This document shows, one piece after another, positions 46,001 to 54,724 of a DNA stretch of 64,000 nucleotides. The number at the start of each line of letters is the position of its first letter. Position 1 is the stretch's first letter. The position numbers and the translations under genes were made by a program. The notes below the pieces were generated by a model, which did no database searches, had not been told where the DNA came from, and worked only from the letters and a program-made list of their open reading frames with translations. Source of the DNA: UBA935 sp031555615 (lineage in GTDB: Bacteria > Bacillota > Clostridia > Lachnospirales > Lachnospiraceae); assembly GCA_031555615.1 (NCBI GenBank), contig JAVBUF010000023.1:6613-70612 (forward strand), in the 5' to 3' direction.

Positions 46001-46827
46001 ATCAAACAGATAAATTTGTCATCCCGGCCCTTAAATATTTCTTCTCTGGTATCCAGATAGCTTTGATAAGACGTTTCAATGGGGGTACGGTAAAAACCAT
46101 CCTCGAACTCTACATGAGTAAGTTCAGTAGAGAAAGTAGTATGACGACAGTGGTCGGACCAGTAAGTGTCCATTACCCTGATTTCGGTAGTGGTGGGATC
46201 ACGGTGTTCCGTATCCCGGTAATATTTCTGGATATGTAAAAAATCCTTAAATGTCATGGCCAGGCCCAAAGAATGGTATAATTCATTTAATTCTTCTTCG
46301 GACATGCCGGAAAATCCTTCATAAGAACCGATGTCTGCCGGTTCCTCAAATTCTGTTATTAAAGTATCCGGTTTCACCATATCTGTCTCACGGGAATCTA
46401 CCGGATTGATACAATATCCCTTTATCTTATTAAAATCATCATCCGTAATATCACCTGTTATCAAATAAGTGACTGCCGTTTTGATTATCGGTTCTTCATC
46501 TTCCTTCAGGAATCTCACACACTGCACGGCCGAATCTGCCCGCTGGTCAAACTGGCCCGGCAGAAATTCCACACTGAACACCCTGCCGTCGGCCGGAATC
46601 TCTATTGATTCTTCGTACAGGATATCTACCGGCGGTTCGGAAAAAACCGTTTTACATGCTTTTTCATATACATCCTCAGATAAGTTTTCCACATCATAGC
46701 GGATAAATACCCGGACATCGTCCACTCCCTGCATTTCCAGATAACTGATAATTTCTTCTTTCAGTTCCTTCGCCTTTACTGCAAATGGTTTCTTTTTTTC
46801 TACATAGATACGCTTCACGTTTCCCAT
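43027..46827 (-). CDS. purL: Phosphoribosylformylglycinamidine synthase, single chain
   Basis: 1266 residues, the long single-chain form that fuses the synthetase and glutaminase. It makes FGAM from FGAR, glutamine and ATP in purine synthesis. The N-terminal PurS-like domain begins MGNVKRIYVEKKK. The central synthetase has DTYWSDHCRHTTFSTEL and NETHNHPTEIEPFGGAATC. The C-terminal glutaminase starts PTVFIPVFPGTNCEYD, with the nucleophile in ALGICNGFQ. The ATG at 46827 fits family N-termini and has GGAG 13 nt upstream. No purine riboswitch was recognised. Confidence 0.97.
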   Translation of the reverse strand: MGNVKRIYVEKKKPFAVKAKELKEEIISYLEMQGVDDVRVFIRYDVENLSEDVYEKACKTVFSEPPVDILYEESIEIPADGRVFSVEFLPGQFDQRADSAVQCVRFLKEDEEPIIKTAVTYLITGDITDDDFNKIKGYCINPVDSRETDMVKPDTLITEFEEPADIGSYEGFSGMSEEELNELYHSLGLAMTFKDFLHIQKYYRDTEHRDPTTTEIRVMDTYWSDHCRHTTFSTELTHVEFEDGFYRTPIETSYQSYLDTREEIFKGRDDKFICLMDLALIAMRKLKRDGKLQDMEESDEINACSIIVPVEVDYGEGPVTEEWLVFFKNETHNHPTEIEPFGGAATCLGGAIRDPLSGRGYVYQAMRVTGAADPTVPVADTLKGKLSQKKLVRGAAAGYSSYGNQIGLATGFVKEIYHPDYVAKRMEIGAVMGAAPRDCVIRGNSDPDDIIILLGGRTGRDGCGGATGSSKVHTESSIETCGAEVQKGNAPTERKIQRLFRRGEVSRLIKKCNDFGAGGVSVAIGELAPGLIVDLDKVPKKYAGLDGTELAISESQERMAVVVAPEDVEQFLAFAAEENLEAVPVAVVTKEERLVLKWRDKEVVNISRAFLDTNGAHQETAVKVNIPREEDNYFKKIAVDGVEQALAEDDVKKAWLTELHDLNVCSQKGLVEMFDSSIGAGSVVMPYGGKYQLTETQTMIAKLPLLKGKTDTVTMMSYGFDPYLSSWSPYHGAVYAVTESMAKIVASGGDFRNIRFTFQEYFRRMTGEAERWSQPFAALLGAYDAQTGYGLPSIGGKDSMSGTFNDIDVPPTLVSFAVDVANEHHIITPELKKAGNKLVHFVIDTDEYEMPVYDHVCETYKQITALIDEGKIVSAYALDAKGLVAAISKMAFGNKLGVVLEEDIKPEKLFTNGLGDILAEVPIEVLEKLAELDLESRVIGTVTEEAVFTYKDVTITMEEALQAWTSKLEKVFPTRGEKATTVLETPIYRADSIYLCKEKTARPTVFIPVFPGTNCEYDSKIAFERAGANVITKVFKNMTAEDIRQSVEEYAKAIGRSQIIMFPGGFSAGDEPDGSAKFFATAFQNVKLKEAVMDLLHRRDGLALGICNGFQALIKLGLVPFGEIVGQTEDSPTLTYNTINRHISKMAYTKVVSDKSPWLQGAVLGDTYANPVSHGEGRFVASKEWIDRLFANGQVATCYADLEGIISMDEEWNINGSYGAIEGITSPDGRCFGKMAHSERRADGVAVNIFGQQDIRIFESGVEYFK

Positions 46828-46867
46828 GATGAATTGTCTGCTCCTCATTTTTAATATATTTTCCTTA

Positions 46868-47449
46868 CTATTCGATTACCAAGCCCTGCATAATGTAAAA
46901 AAGTTCTCTATCAATGACCGCCTCGGAAATCCCGATGGTCCGGGAGGCAATCTTAAGTCCCTCCAGAACATACATAATATTACTTGCTGTTCCGTGGGGA
47001 TCTTCGCAATAAAACTCATTCATCTGAATACCGTCCCTGATGAGATTTTCCAGAATCAAAACTCCGGCATCAAACTGACGTTTTAAAATATTATCTTTTT
47101 TGGGAACTTTATTTTGAAAATAGAATTCATAGACTGCTATCGCCAGACTGTTCTTCTTCCGCAGTATTTCTTTTTTCTGTTCCTTAAAAAAAAGCGCCAA
47201 TATGTCTGATGCTGCGGCATCTTCGGGAATACTTTCCGCAAACGCTTCATCCTCATCCGATTGCTCAAGCTTCAGTACTTCCCCAAAAATCTCTTCGGTG
47301 CTGTTAAAATATAAATACAAACCGCCTCGGCTGATTTCACAGGCCTCCACGATATCCTTCATAGTTACGCTCTGGAACCCCTTCTCCATAAATACCCTTC
47401 GGGATGTTTCCAATATATAACTTCTCTTTTGTTCTGACTTTTCACCCAT
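46868..47449 (-). CDS. TetR-family regulator
   Basis: 193 residues. The helix-turn-helix VTMKDIVEACEISRGGLYLYF (about 28-48) is typical TetR. The C-terminal ligand domain is unassigned. It lies 30 bp after the unknown gene at 47480, and the purL start is 40 bp beyond its own stop, but no operator near purL was identified. Target unknown. Confidence 0.9.
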   Translation of the reverse strand: MGEKSEQKRSYILETSRRVFMEKGFQSVTMKDIVEACEISRGGLYLYFNSTEEIFGEVLKLEQSDEDEAFAESIPEDAAASDILALFFKEQKKEILRKKNSLAIAVYEFYFQNKVPKKDNILKRQFDAGVLILENLIRDGIQMNEFYCEDPHGTASNIMYVLEGLKIASRTIGISEAVIDRELFYIMQGLVIE

Positions 47450-47479
47450 TATATATGTACCCTTTCCACTGCATGCAAA

Positions 47480-47938
47480 CTACGCGCGCGGTTGATCCCA
47501 CACTTCTAAAATTCCTTTCATCTTAACCAGAGCATAATAAAATATACCTTTTTCAACCGCATCGGTCCAGAGCAGACCTTTGGTCATTCCTCCCAGCACA
47601 TACTTGGCCAGAATTCCTAAAATTACATCCATATCCCGTAATGTGGCATGCTCGATATGGTAAAGTTCATCCTCTGTTGTTCTGATATTATGATTGGAAT
47701 ATATATAGGGATAGTTCCGGTCCATCAATCCGGTGGCCTGCATCCCTTTCACAAAATTAAGCAAAGTACTGTCATATACCGGAATCGCTACAGAACGACT
47801 GATATCGCTTCCATCATAGCTCTTGACCTGATTCTTGCCCATCTTGTCCTTCAGCCAGGGAATAAAACGAAAAAAAGGCTCTATGTATACCCGGTATTCT
47901 TCTATTTTCTGTTTTCTGTATTCATTATCCTTATCCAT
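47480..47938 (-). CDS. Uncharacterised soluble protein
   Basis: 152 residues, no signal peptide or membrane segment. The protein has an N-terminal charged helix, then IEPFFRFIPWLKDK, and a helical second half (HATLRDMDVILGILAKYVLGG). I do not recognise the domain. GGGAGGG lies upstream of the ATG. The TetR gene follows after 30 bp, so the regulator probably controls this pair. Confidence 0.7.
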   Translation of the reverse strand: MDKDNEYRKQKIEEYRVYIEPFFRFIPWLKDKMGKNQVKSYDGSDISRSVAIPVYDSTLLNFVKGMQATGLMDRNYPYIYSNHNIRTTEDELYHIEHATLRDMDVILGILAKYVLGGMTKGLLWTDAVEKGIFYYALVKMKGILEVWDQPRA

Positions 47939-48039
47939 ACCCTAAATGTCCCTCCCATATAATCTTAATACATATGTCTATATTACCATAAAATCATAAA
48001 ATGTACAGCACAGAAAATATGGTTTAGACAAAATTCTTG

Positions 48040-48068
48040 TTGGAAATCCAGAAAACTTGATGTATAAT
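48040..48068 (+). promoter_or_regulatory. Promoter of the OFA transporter
   Basis: TTGGAA (48040-48045) and TATAAT (48063-48068), 17 bp apart, about 58 bp before the start codon. Confidence 0.6.
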
Positions 48069-48125
48069 ATCTATTGGCTTTTAACAAATAACTAACTATT
48101 ATAAAAAAAGAAAGTGAGTATTATC

Positions 48126-49337
48126 ATGAAAAATTTACTAAACAACAAGTGGTTTCGGGCGGCCATCCCTGCTTTATTGATTCACTGCAGTATCAGTACC
48201 GTATACTGCTGGTCACAAATCAAAGGTGAAATTGCTGCCTATATCGGCCTCGGCACCAACGTCGGACCGGTCGAATGGGCATTCAGTCTGGCTATTTTCT
48301 GCCTGGGTATGTCTGCTGCATTTGGCGGTAATGTTGTAGAGAAGGATATACATAAGTCTTCTCTCATTGCTGCAATCTGCTTTACAACCGGTATGGTCGG
48401 CACCGGCATCAGCGTATATCTGAAAAGCCTGCCGGGCATCTTCCTTTTCTACGGTATCGTAATGGGAATCGGCCTCGGCTTCGGTTATCTGTCTCCCGTA
48501 AAGACTCTGATGCTTTGGTTTAAGGAGCAAAAAGGATTGGCTACCGGTTTGGCTGTTGCCGGCTTTGGCCTGGCCAAAATGATCGCCAGCCCGATTATGG
48601 CTGCATTGATCGGCAAATTCGGTATTGTAATGATGTTTTACATTCTGGCTGCCATTTATTTTGTCATGATGTTCTGCGGACATTTATTATTGAAGAAACC
48701 CGATGGCTGGGTAGAAGAAGCACATGCAAAATCCGATGCTAAAGCTACCGAAGTTTTCAAAAACAAAACTTTTATCGGTATCTGGATCATGTTCTTCCTG
48801 AATATCACTTGCGGTTTGGCACTCATTTCTCAAGAAAAATATATTTATGCGGCTTCCGGAATCGGTACCACCACCATTACCATTCTTTGCTCACTAACAG
48901 CTTTGTTTAATGCCTTTGGACGTCTTGGTTTCTCTTCCGCCGGAGACAAGCTAAAAGATCGAAATACTATTTATAAAATAATTTTTATCTTATCTATTGT
49001 ATTAACAGTAATTGCTTTTGCCAGCAACAGTATTGTTAACCAGTTTGCTGTTATAGTTATTATTTTGTTATGTGTTGTCAATGCCGGTTACGGCGGCGGT
49101 TTCAGTAATCTGCCTACACTGTTGTCCGATCGTTTTGGGATGAGAACCATCAGTGCTGTTCATGGGCTTGCCCTTTCCGCATGGGCTTTTGCCGGAATTG
49201 CCGGTAATCAATTAAGTACTTTGATTTTGAAATTAACCAACAACTCTTACAATCATGTGTTATATGTAACTGCTTCACTATACGCCATTGCCTTGATTGT
49301 ATCCTTTGTACTGGTAAAACCCGGGAAAGTAGATTGA
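48126..49337 (+). CDS. OFA-family MFS transporter
   Basis: 403 residues with twelve predicted membrane segments. The start segment TVYCWSQIKGEIA and the first-loop region match the oxalate/formate antiporter (OFA) group of the major facilitator superfamily, which exchange or take up monocarboxylates such as formate, oxalate, pyruvate or lactate. GFGYLSPVKTLMLWFKEQKG is the usual motif after helix 4. ATG at 48126 is preferred over a GTG four codons upstream, which overlaps the weak ribosome site AAAGTGAG. The gene stands alone with its own promoter and terminator. Confidence 0.88.
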   Translation: MKNLLNNKWFRAAIPALLIHCSISTVYCWSQIKGEIAAYIGLGTNVGPVEWAFSLAIFCLGMSAAFGGNVVEKDIHKSSLIAAICFTTGMVGTGISVYLKSLPGIFLFYGIVMGIGLGFGYLSPVKTLMLWFKEQKGLATGLAVAGFGLAKMIASPIMAALIGKFGIVMMFYILAAIYFVMMFCGHLLLKKPDGWVEEAHAKSDAKATEVFKNKTFIGIWIMFFLNITCGLALISQEKYIYAASGIGTTTITILCSLTALFNAFGRLGFSSAGDKLKDRNTIYKIIFILSIVLTVIAFASNSIVNQFAVIVIILLCVVNAGYGGGFSNLPTLLSDRFGMRTISAVHGLALSAWAFAGIAGNQLSTLILKLTNNSYNHVLYVTASLYAIALIVSFVLVKPGKVD

Positions 49338-49483
49338 TTCACTTTGCTAATATAGTGTTATTATTGCCCAATATAATTATAGATTTTTGTAAAAATAAGC
49401 AATATAATGTCAATAGAGTTGATTGACGGAAATCAACTCGGGCTAATTAGCAATTCCGGAAGAATTCCCCTTTTACACAAGCG

Positions 49484-49515
49484 AAAACACCTGAAAGGTA
49501 ACTTTCAGGTGTTTT
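49484..49515. terminator. Bidirectional intrinsic terminator
   Basis: Perfect 14-bp stem, AAAACACCTGAAAG with CTTTCAGGTGTTTT, with A/T runs on both sides. It ends the OFA gene (plus) and the GH13 gene (minus, stop at 49533). Confidence 0.9.
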
Positions 49516-49532
49516 TGTTTGCTTCAAACATT

Positions 49533-51200
49533 TTATTTATCCAATACAACAATTCCATATCCCGGCAATGTCAATACATCATTCTTTAATTCTGCTGAGG
49601 CTTCATCTACATAAAGGGCAGCTTTTATTTCCGGACTGTCTTCCCCTGCCGTTTCTGTCCTAACCTCCCGGGGCTCCGGCGAAAGATTACAAATAATAGT
49701 GATTTTGTTTTCTCCATCCCTCTTACTAAAAGCCGCTATCTCTTTTGAAGAAAGATCCGGCAGCACTTCCACTGTTCCCTGGATGATCTCCGGAAAGGCA
49801 TTCCGCACTTTGACAGCCTGCTTATAGTAATTGTAAATCGAGTAGGAATCTTCCTTTTGCTCTTCATAGCTTGGATATTTCATTTTTACAGGGTCCATAT
49901 CCATCGGTCCCTGACACATCCCCGTCTCCGCTTTATCGGCCGACCAATACATCGGGGCGCGTTTATTTTCATCTTTTCCGGCTCCCTTCATTCCCAGTTC
50001 TTCGCCATAATAGGTAAAGGTATTGCCACTCATCAGCAGATTCAGGGCTCCGGCTATTTTTACCTGCTTTGGGGCGTTGTTACCGGAATAGTATCCGGCA
50101 CTCCGTCCCATATCATGATTGGTATAAAAGGGAGCGTCGATAAAATCAGGATTGTGCTGGGCAAATTGCTCCTGCAGGGCGGCCATGGCCTTTCCATAAC
50201 CGGAAGCCGGATTATTACCGTTTACCACACCGGCAATAATGCCGGTACTGTCGGCAAAGGCAAAATTAAACATACTGTCTACTCCACTGTCATAATAAGA
50301 GGCGTAAGTGGCCATATCCGACCATACCTCGGCAACCAGATAGGCATCTTCCTTCTGAGCCTTCACCATTTGACTGAACCAGGCCAGCACTTCGATATTG
50401 GCACTGTCGGCGCCGGTGTAAAACTCTTTGGCAGCATCCAGACGAAAACCGGCTACGCCCTTTTCCAGCCAGAATCCGGTGATTGCCTCAATCTCTTTCC
50501 TTAAACTTTCATTGCCCAGATTCAAATCAGGCATTTCACTCCAGAACTGTCCTTCATAATACCAGTCAGTAGTTCCCGGCACCTGATAATATTTGGCTTT
50601 CTGTTCTTTACTGAAATGATAATATCCAAAGGAAGGACATTCCGCTTCACTGGGCTCTTGTCCGTCAAGCCCTGCCAGATATTCACAGGCTTCCAAAAAC
50701 CACGGGTGTCTGGAGGAACTGTGATTGATCACCAGATCGATAATCACCCGCATATCCCGTTCCTGACAGGCCCCGATCAATTTTTCAAAATCCTTCATGC
50801 TTCCGTATTCCGGATCAATATCATAATAATCCGTCACATCATATTTATGATAAGTGGTGGAAGGCATAATGGGCATCAGCCACAGTCCGTCAAAGCCCAT
50901 ATCACTGATATAATCCAGTTTATCTGTGAGTCCGTTTAAATCACCGATGCCGTCACCGTTACTGTCATAAAAAGAATATACAAATACCTCATAAGTTGTG
51001 CCGTATCCGGGCCGGATTCCCTGGGCCTTTTCCAGTTCTTCATTCAGGCTCATGGAATATCCTGTTACGGCACCCTCTTCCACTATCGCCTTGTCAGCTT
51101 CTACTGGCAGTGCATTCCCCACTGCCGGAGATTTCCCACAACCGGCAAATAAGCAGATGCTAATCAGACATCCTATCACTATTTTCCAATTTCGTCCCAT
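49533..51200 (-). CDS. GH13 alpha-amylase-family lipoprotein
   Basis: 555 residues. A type II signal peptide ends at the lipobox FAGC (Cys21), so the enzyme is a surface lipoprotein. The GH13 barrel is complete: DSNGDGIGDLNGL (calcium-type loop), LVINHSS (region I), GFRLDAAKEF (nucleophile Asp), LVAEVWSD (acid Glu) and FYTNHDMG (region IV Asp). It hydrolyses alpha-1,4/1,6 glucans outside the cell; pullulanase, neopullulanase or oligo-glucosidase activity cannot be separated. It lies at the end of the maltodextrin locus behind a secreted protein gene. Confidence 0.92.
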   Translation of the reverse strand: MGRNWKIVIGCLISICLFAGCGKSPAVGNALPVEADKAIVEEGAVTGYSMSLNEELEKAQGIRPGYGTTYEVFVYSFYDSNGDGIGDLNGLTDKLDYISDMGFDGLWLMPIMPSTTYHKYDVTDYYDIDPEYGSMKDFEKLIGACQERDMRVIIDLVINHSSSRHPWFLEACEYLAGLDGQEPSEAECPSFGYYHFSKEQKAKYYQVPGTTDWYYEGQFWSEMPDLNLGNESLRKEIEAITGFWLEKGVAGFRLDAAKEFYTGADSANIEVLAWFSQMVKAQKEDAYLVAEVWSDMATYASYYDSGVDSMFNFAFADSTGIIAGVVNGNNPASGYGKAMAALQEQFAQHNPDFIDAPFYTNHDMGRSAGYYSGNNAPKQVKIAGALNLLMSGNTFTYYGEELGMKGAGKDENKRAPMYWSADKAETGMCQGPMDMDPVKMKYPSYEEQKEDSYSIYNYYKQAVKVRNAFPEIIQGTVEVLPDLSSKEIAAFSKRDGENKITIICNLSPEPREVRTETAGEDSPEIKAALYVDEASAELKNDVLTLPGYGIVVLDK

Positions 51201-51354
51201 TTTTCCTCCTAAACTTATAGCCGGTTACCCGGCTCCAAATGATTTTGTTTATTTTTTCTATATCCGACATAAAAATATCTTCCCAGATTAATCTTTATTT
51301 TAACATCAATCCGGAAAGATATATAGATATATCATCTATTTAGTTTGCATAATT

Positions 51355-52170
51355 TTACAGTGCGGCAATTGTGGCACCAACTTTGGCAGCAAATCCAAAA
51401 TATCCATAGAAATAATCTTCATCGGCTAATACCGAGGTTAAATCTGCTCCCGCGGGAATGGTCATCTGATACTTTGCCCCCTGATATTCAAAGGTAACTA
51501 TAGTTGTAACATCTGAACGCTCTGCCATCTTCCTGATAATATAATCCGTGATACAATATAGCTTCCCGGAATCATACATTGCTGTACCATTTACCGGTGC
51601 ATCCTTAACCACACCGTATAAGCCCTTTACAATATATGTGGCTGCCGGAATAGGGGTTCTCGCCTGCACCTCACCACAGGAACATCTATATTCCTCCATT
51701 CCATCCTGATCTGCCGCTGCTTCCTGGGTGGTTGTCCAGGTAAAATTATGTACGTGGTTTGATGATGAAACTACATTTACGGTATTTTCTTTATTTTCCG
51801 ATGCGGTAATCGTTAATAAATAGTTATAAGCGGCTGCATCATAAAGACCAATCATTTGTGTCTCATTACAAGTCCAGTTGACCCAGATTGAGTTTTCGCC
51901 ATCCCATATCAGATAATCATACAACTGGTACTCTTCAGAGTACATGTACCAAACAATATTCCCATCTGTCACATCCACCTTCCCAGTCAAGTACGCAGTA
52001 GCCTCAGAAAATTCCATTCGAGCATTATTCTTAGCCTCCTGAGCCCTTATTTTGTTATCTATTTCTTCCACAGAATACGTCGCGGCCTTCACCTGCATGC
52101 TCCCGGCACTTACAAATACCCCCACAGCAATAGTCATTGTCAGTATAGCTTTCATAATCTTTTTCATCAT
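51355..52170 (-). CDS. Secreted uncharacterised protein
   Basis: 271 residues. A signal peptide (about 1-29, cleaved near VKA-A) is followed by helical NKIRAQEAKNNARMEF, a beta-rich half, a cysteine segment YRCSCGEVQAR with HNFTWTT before it, similar to the HxxxW...CxCG repeats of Clostridial surface proteins, and a second beta-rich half. Domain identity is unclear. It lies between malG and the GH13 lipoprotein, but its promoter has a separate architecture (11-bp direct repeats), so it may not be in the mal regulon. Confidence 0.7.
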   Translation of the reverse strand: MMKKIMKAILTMTIAVGVFVSAGSMQVKAATYSVEEIDNKIRAQEAKNNARMEFSEATAYLTGKVDVTDGNIVWYMYSEEYQLYDYLIWDGENSIWVNWTCNETQMIGLYDAAAYNYLLTITASENKENTVNVVSSSNHVHNFTWTTTQEAAADQDGMEEYRCSCGEVQARTPIPAATYIVKGLYGVVKDAPVNGTAMYDSGKLYCITDYIIRKMAERSDVTTIVTFEYQGAKYQMTIPAGADLTSVLADEDYFYGYFGFAAKVGATIAAL

Positions 52171-52210
52171 TTTTCTTCCTCCCTTTTCTTTTGATGTCTA
52201 GCTTATCATC

Positions 52211-52242
52211 ATTATACTAACGTCTGTCCAACGTCTGTCCAA
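52211..52242 (-). promoter_or_regulatory. Promoter with 11-bp direct repeats
   Basis: On the minus strand TATAAT (52216-52211) is preceded by GTTGGACAGAC, GTTGGACAGAC and GTTAG, a block repeating with an 11-bp period. There is no good -35. Tandem sites overlapping the -35 position suggest an activator-controlled promoter for the secreted protein gene. Confidence 0.5.
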
Positions 52243-52297
52243 CAAAATTGCCCTTTCGTTAAATTTTTTTTTATTTTTTTTCCGCCACAATGTAACT

Positions 52298-52331
52298 AAA
52301 AATGGAGTTAGGATTTTCACCCTAACTCCGC
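52298..52331 (-). terminator. Terminator after malG
   Basis: GGAGTTAGG pairs with CCTAACTCC around an 8-nt loop and is followed by ATTTTTAG on the minus strand, about 55 bp past the malG stop. Confidence 0.75.
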
Positions 52332-52385
52332 TTTGTCTAATTTCTTATTCAATAACCGTATTTGCGAAAGTACTTCTGGGTCAAC

Positions 52386-53258
52386 TTAGCCTTTTACAGC
52401 CCCCGACATACCGTCCGCATAGAACCGCTGGACACAAACATACAAGATGGCAATGGGAATGGAAATACAAACCGCCCCGGCCGCAAAGCAGGTATACCAG
52501 TTATCAATGTATTCCTTTTCCAGCATCCGCCACAATCCGATAGCCACCGTATAGTACTGGGCATTGGTCCGGCAGATAACTTTTGCAAAGATAAAATCAA
52601 TCCAGGGGGAAATAAATGCTGTCAGTACTGTATAAACGATAATCGGCCGGCTCAGGGGAATGGTAATCCGGGTAAAGACCTTCCATTTGGTGGCACCATC
52701 CAGAAAGGCCGCCTCATCCAACGCTTTGGGAATGGTGTCAAAAAACCCTTTTGCCGTATAGAACAGCAGACCCGAACCACCGGAGTATACCATAACCAAC
52801 GCAACCCTGATCATGGACCCTTCCGAAAGTCCCAGCGACTTCAAAATATAGTAGACTGCGATCATTGACATAAAGCCGGGAAACAACCCCAGAATCATGG
52901 CCATATTCATAAATGGCTTACGGAGCCTGAAACGCAGTCTGGACATACTATAAGATACCGCCAGCACAAAAAAGGTGGAAATCAGGCAGGAACAAATGGC
53001 GATGATCAACGTATTTGTAAACATCTGCGGAAAATTCAAAATCTGCGTATCGGTAAATAATTTTACATAGTTATTAATAGTATAAGTCTGGGGCAGGAAG
53101 GTCTTCATATAAGATCCTTTTTCTCCCCGAAAGCTGGTCAATACAATCCACACCAGCGGCATCACCCAGATCACCGATAATACTGCCAGAAAAGTATGGA
53201 CCAGACTATTATTGATTATTTTCCTCGTTTTTGCGGAAGCGGATTCTCTTTTTTTCAT
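52386..53258 (-). CDS. malG: Maltodextrin ABC transporter permease (MalG-like)
   Basis: 290 residues, six membrane segments. The EAA loop EAAFLDGATKWKVFTRITIPL (contacting the ATPase) is complete. It pairs with MalF and MalE for maltodextrin import. Its start shares one base with the malF stop (TAATG). No ATPase (MsmX/MalK-type) gene is nearby; in Gram-positives one shared ATPase usually serves several such importers. Specificity is inferred from malQ, GH13 and the LacI regulator in the locus. Confidence 0.9.
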   Translation of the reverse strand: MKKRESASAKTRKIINNSLVHTFLAVLSVIWVMPLVWIVLTSFRGEKGSYMKTFLPQTYTINNYVKLFTDTQILNFPQMFTNTLIIAICSCLISTFFVLAVSYSMSRLRFRLRKPFMNMAMILGLFPGFMSMIAVYYILKSLGLSEGSMIRVALVMVYSGGSGLLFYTAKGFFDTIPKALDEAAFLDGATKWKVFTRITIPLSRPIIVYTVLTAFISPWIDFIFAKVICRTNAQYYTVAIGLWRMLEKEYIDNWYTCFAAGAVCISIPIAILYVCVQRFYADGMSGAVKG

Positions 53259-54622
53259 TATTGGAAGCCCTCCTCATTCTTATATGAAGTGGTATTGTGA
53301 TAGGTTACCAATGCGACAATTGCCAATACCACAAAGGTCATAATACCGATCACCGCACCGATATTGAAATATTGCTGTTCTACGGTGAGCTTATATAACC
53401 AGGTAACCAACAAGTCGGTCTTGCCTGCTGTAGAGCCTACCACCGCCGGTTCCCCGCGAGACAGCAGGTAAATCACGTTAAAGTTATTGACATTTCCGGT
53501 AAACTGGGTAATCAGGTAAGGTGTGGTGACAAACAGCATATAGGGCAATGTAATCTTAAAAAAAGTCACAAATGCACTGGCACCATCCACCTTGGCCGAT
53601 TCATAAAGTTCCGCCGGAATATTCTGCAAAATACCGGTAACCTGCATAATCGTAAAAGGGATACCAACCCATAAATTAATGATAATCACCGTCACCCTGG
53701 CCCAGGTGGCATTGGTCCAAAAGGGCAGGGAGGTCTGAATCAATCCCAGGTTTTTCAGTAAAACATTGACCGCACCTTCCGGCTGCAGCATGGTCCGCAT
53801 AACCATCAGGGAAACAAATTGCGGTACCGCTATGGATAAGATAAAACAAAAACGCCATAAGCCCTTAAGCCGGGTTTCTTTACGGTTGATCATAATGGCC
53901 AGAATCATCCCGAAAATATAGTTTAATCCTGTAGCCAACACTGCCCAAACCAGGGTCCAGGCCAATACCGACCAGAAAGACTGCCCTACCGAATCCTTAA
54001 AACTTAAAACCTTTTTAAAATTTTCCAGTCCCGCCCAGTCAAACAAGATCAAATGATCATCCACCTTAGAATAATTGGTAAAAGCCATACAGATCATATA
54101 GATCAGCGGCAGTACCGTAAAGGCAAAAATACCTGCAGCCGGAGGGGTCATCAGCAATATATGTAAATTTGTATGAAACAAGCTCTTGATGTCTTCCCAA
54201 AAATTATTGATATGTTTATTTTCGTTATGTAAGCATTGCACCTTATATGCATTTCTTACCGTCTGTACCCAAAAAACAATGAATATAACCGTTATAAAAA
54301 CGGTAACCACGCCAAATAACAACAGCAGCAGCGAGTTATCTCCTGCCACATATTCATATACACCTTTCTTTTCGTTCCAGATTTCTTCCTGTGCCCGGTC
54401 ACCCAAAGAAGGTAACATCGAAATATAATAGAATCCTTTGTTAAGCATATACCAAAGATACATGATCTCAACAAATAAAAAACATAAACCTTTACTGATC
54501 TGTCCCCTTGCCACGTTGCCTGCTCCCATAAGGATCAAAGATAATCTGGTGGCCAAATCGCCTTTTATGACGGCCTCTCTGACCGTATACTGTGATGTCA
54601 TTCTTTTTTTATTCCCACTCAC
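53258..54622 (-). CDS. malF: Maltodextrin ABC transporter permease (MalF-like)
   Basis: 454 residues, longer than most sugar permeases because of an N-terminal extension with two extra membrane segments and a loop, as in MalF. The EAA loop reads YESAKVDGASAFVTFFKITLPY. It forms the channel with MalG. It lies between malE (102-bp gap with a stable hairpin) and malG (TAATG overlap). Confidence 0.9.
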   Translation of the reverse strand: MSGNKKRMTSQYTVREAVIKGDLATRLSLILMGAGNVARGQISKGLCFLFVEIMYLWYMLNKGFYYISMLPSLGDRAQEEIWNEKKGVYEYVAGDNSLLLLLFGVVTVFITVIFIVFWVQTVRNAYKVQCLHNENKHINNFWEDIKSLFHTNLHILLMTPPAAGIFAFTVLPLIYMICMAFTNYSKVDDHLILFDWAGLENFKKVLSFKDSVGQSFWSVLAWTLVWAVLATGLNYIFGMILAIMINRKETRLKGLWRFCFILSIAVPQFVSLMVMRTMLQPEGAVNVLLKNLGLIQTSLPFWTNATWARVTVIIINLWVGIPFTIMQVTGILQNIPAELYESAKVDGASAFVTFFKITLPYMLFVTTPYLITQFTGNVNNFNVIYLLSRGEPAVVGSTAGKTDLLVTWLYKLTVEQQYFNIGAVIGIMTFVVLAIVALVTYHNTTSYKNEEGFQ

Positions 54623-54679
54623 TTGATAACCTCCTCTTTAACTTAATAAAGATATTACGCCCCTTATGGTAAAATCTGC

Positions 54680-54701
54680 GGGGAGCGGTTGCCCGCTCCT
54701 C
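54680..54701 (-). terminator. Intercistronic hairpin between malE and malF
   Basis: GGAGCGG pairs with CCGCTCC around a GCAA tetraloop, a very stable fold. There is no strong T-run, so it probably protects or partly ends the malE message, raising MalE over the permeases. This is a common design in binding-protein operons. Confidence 0.65.
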
Positions 54702-54724
54702 CACAGAACCAATACATACTTCAA

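Noticed and set aside
46828..46867. Purine riboswitch before purL
   Set aside because: Only 40 bp separate the TetR stop and purL, too short for the aptamer.
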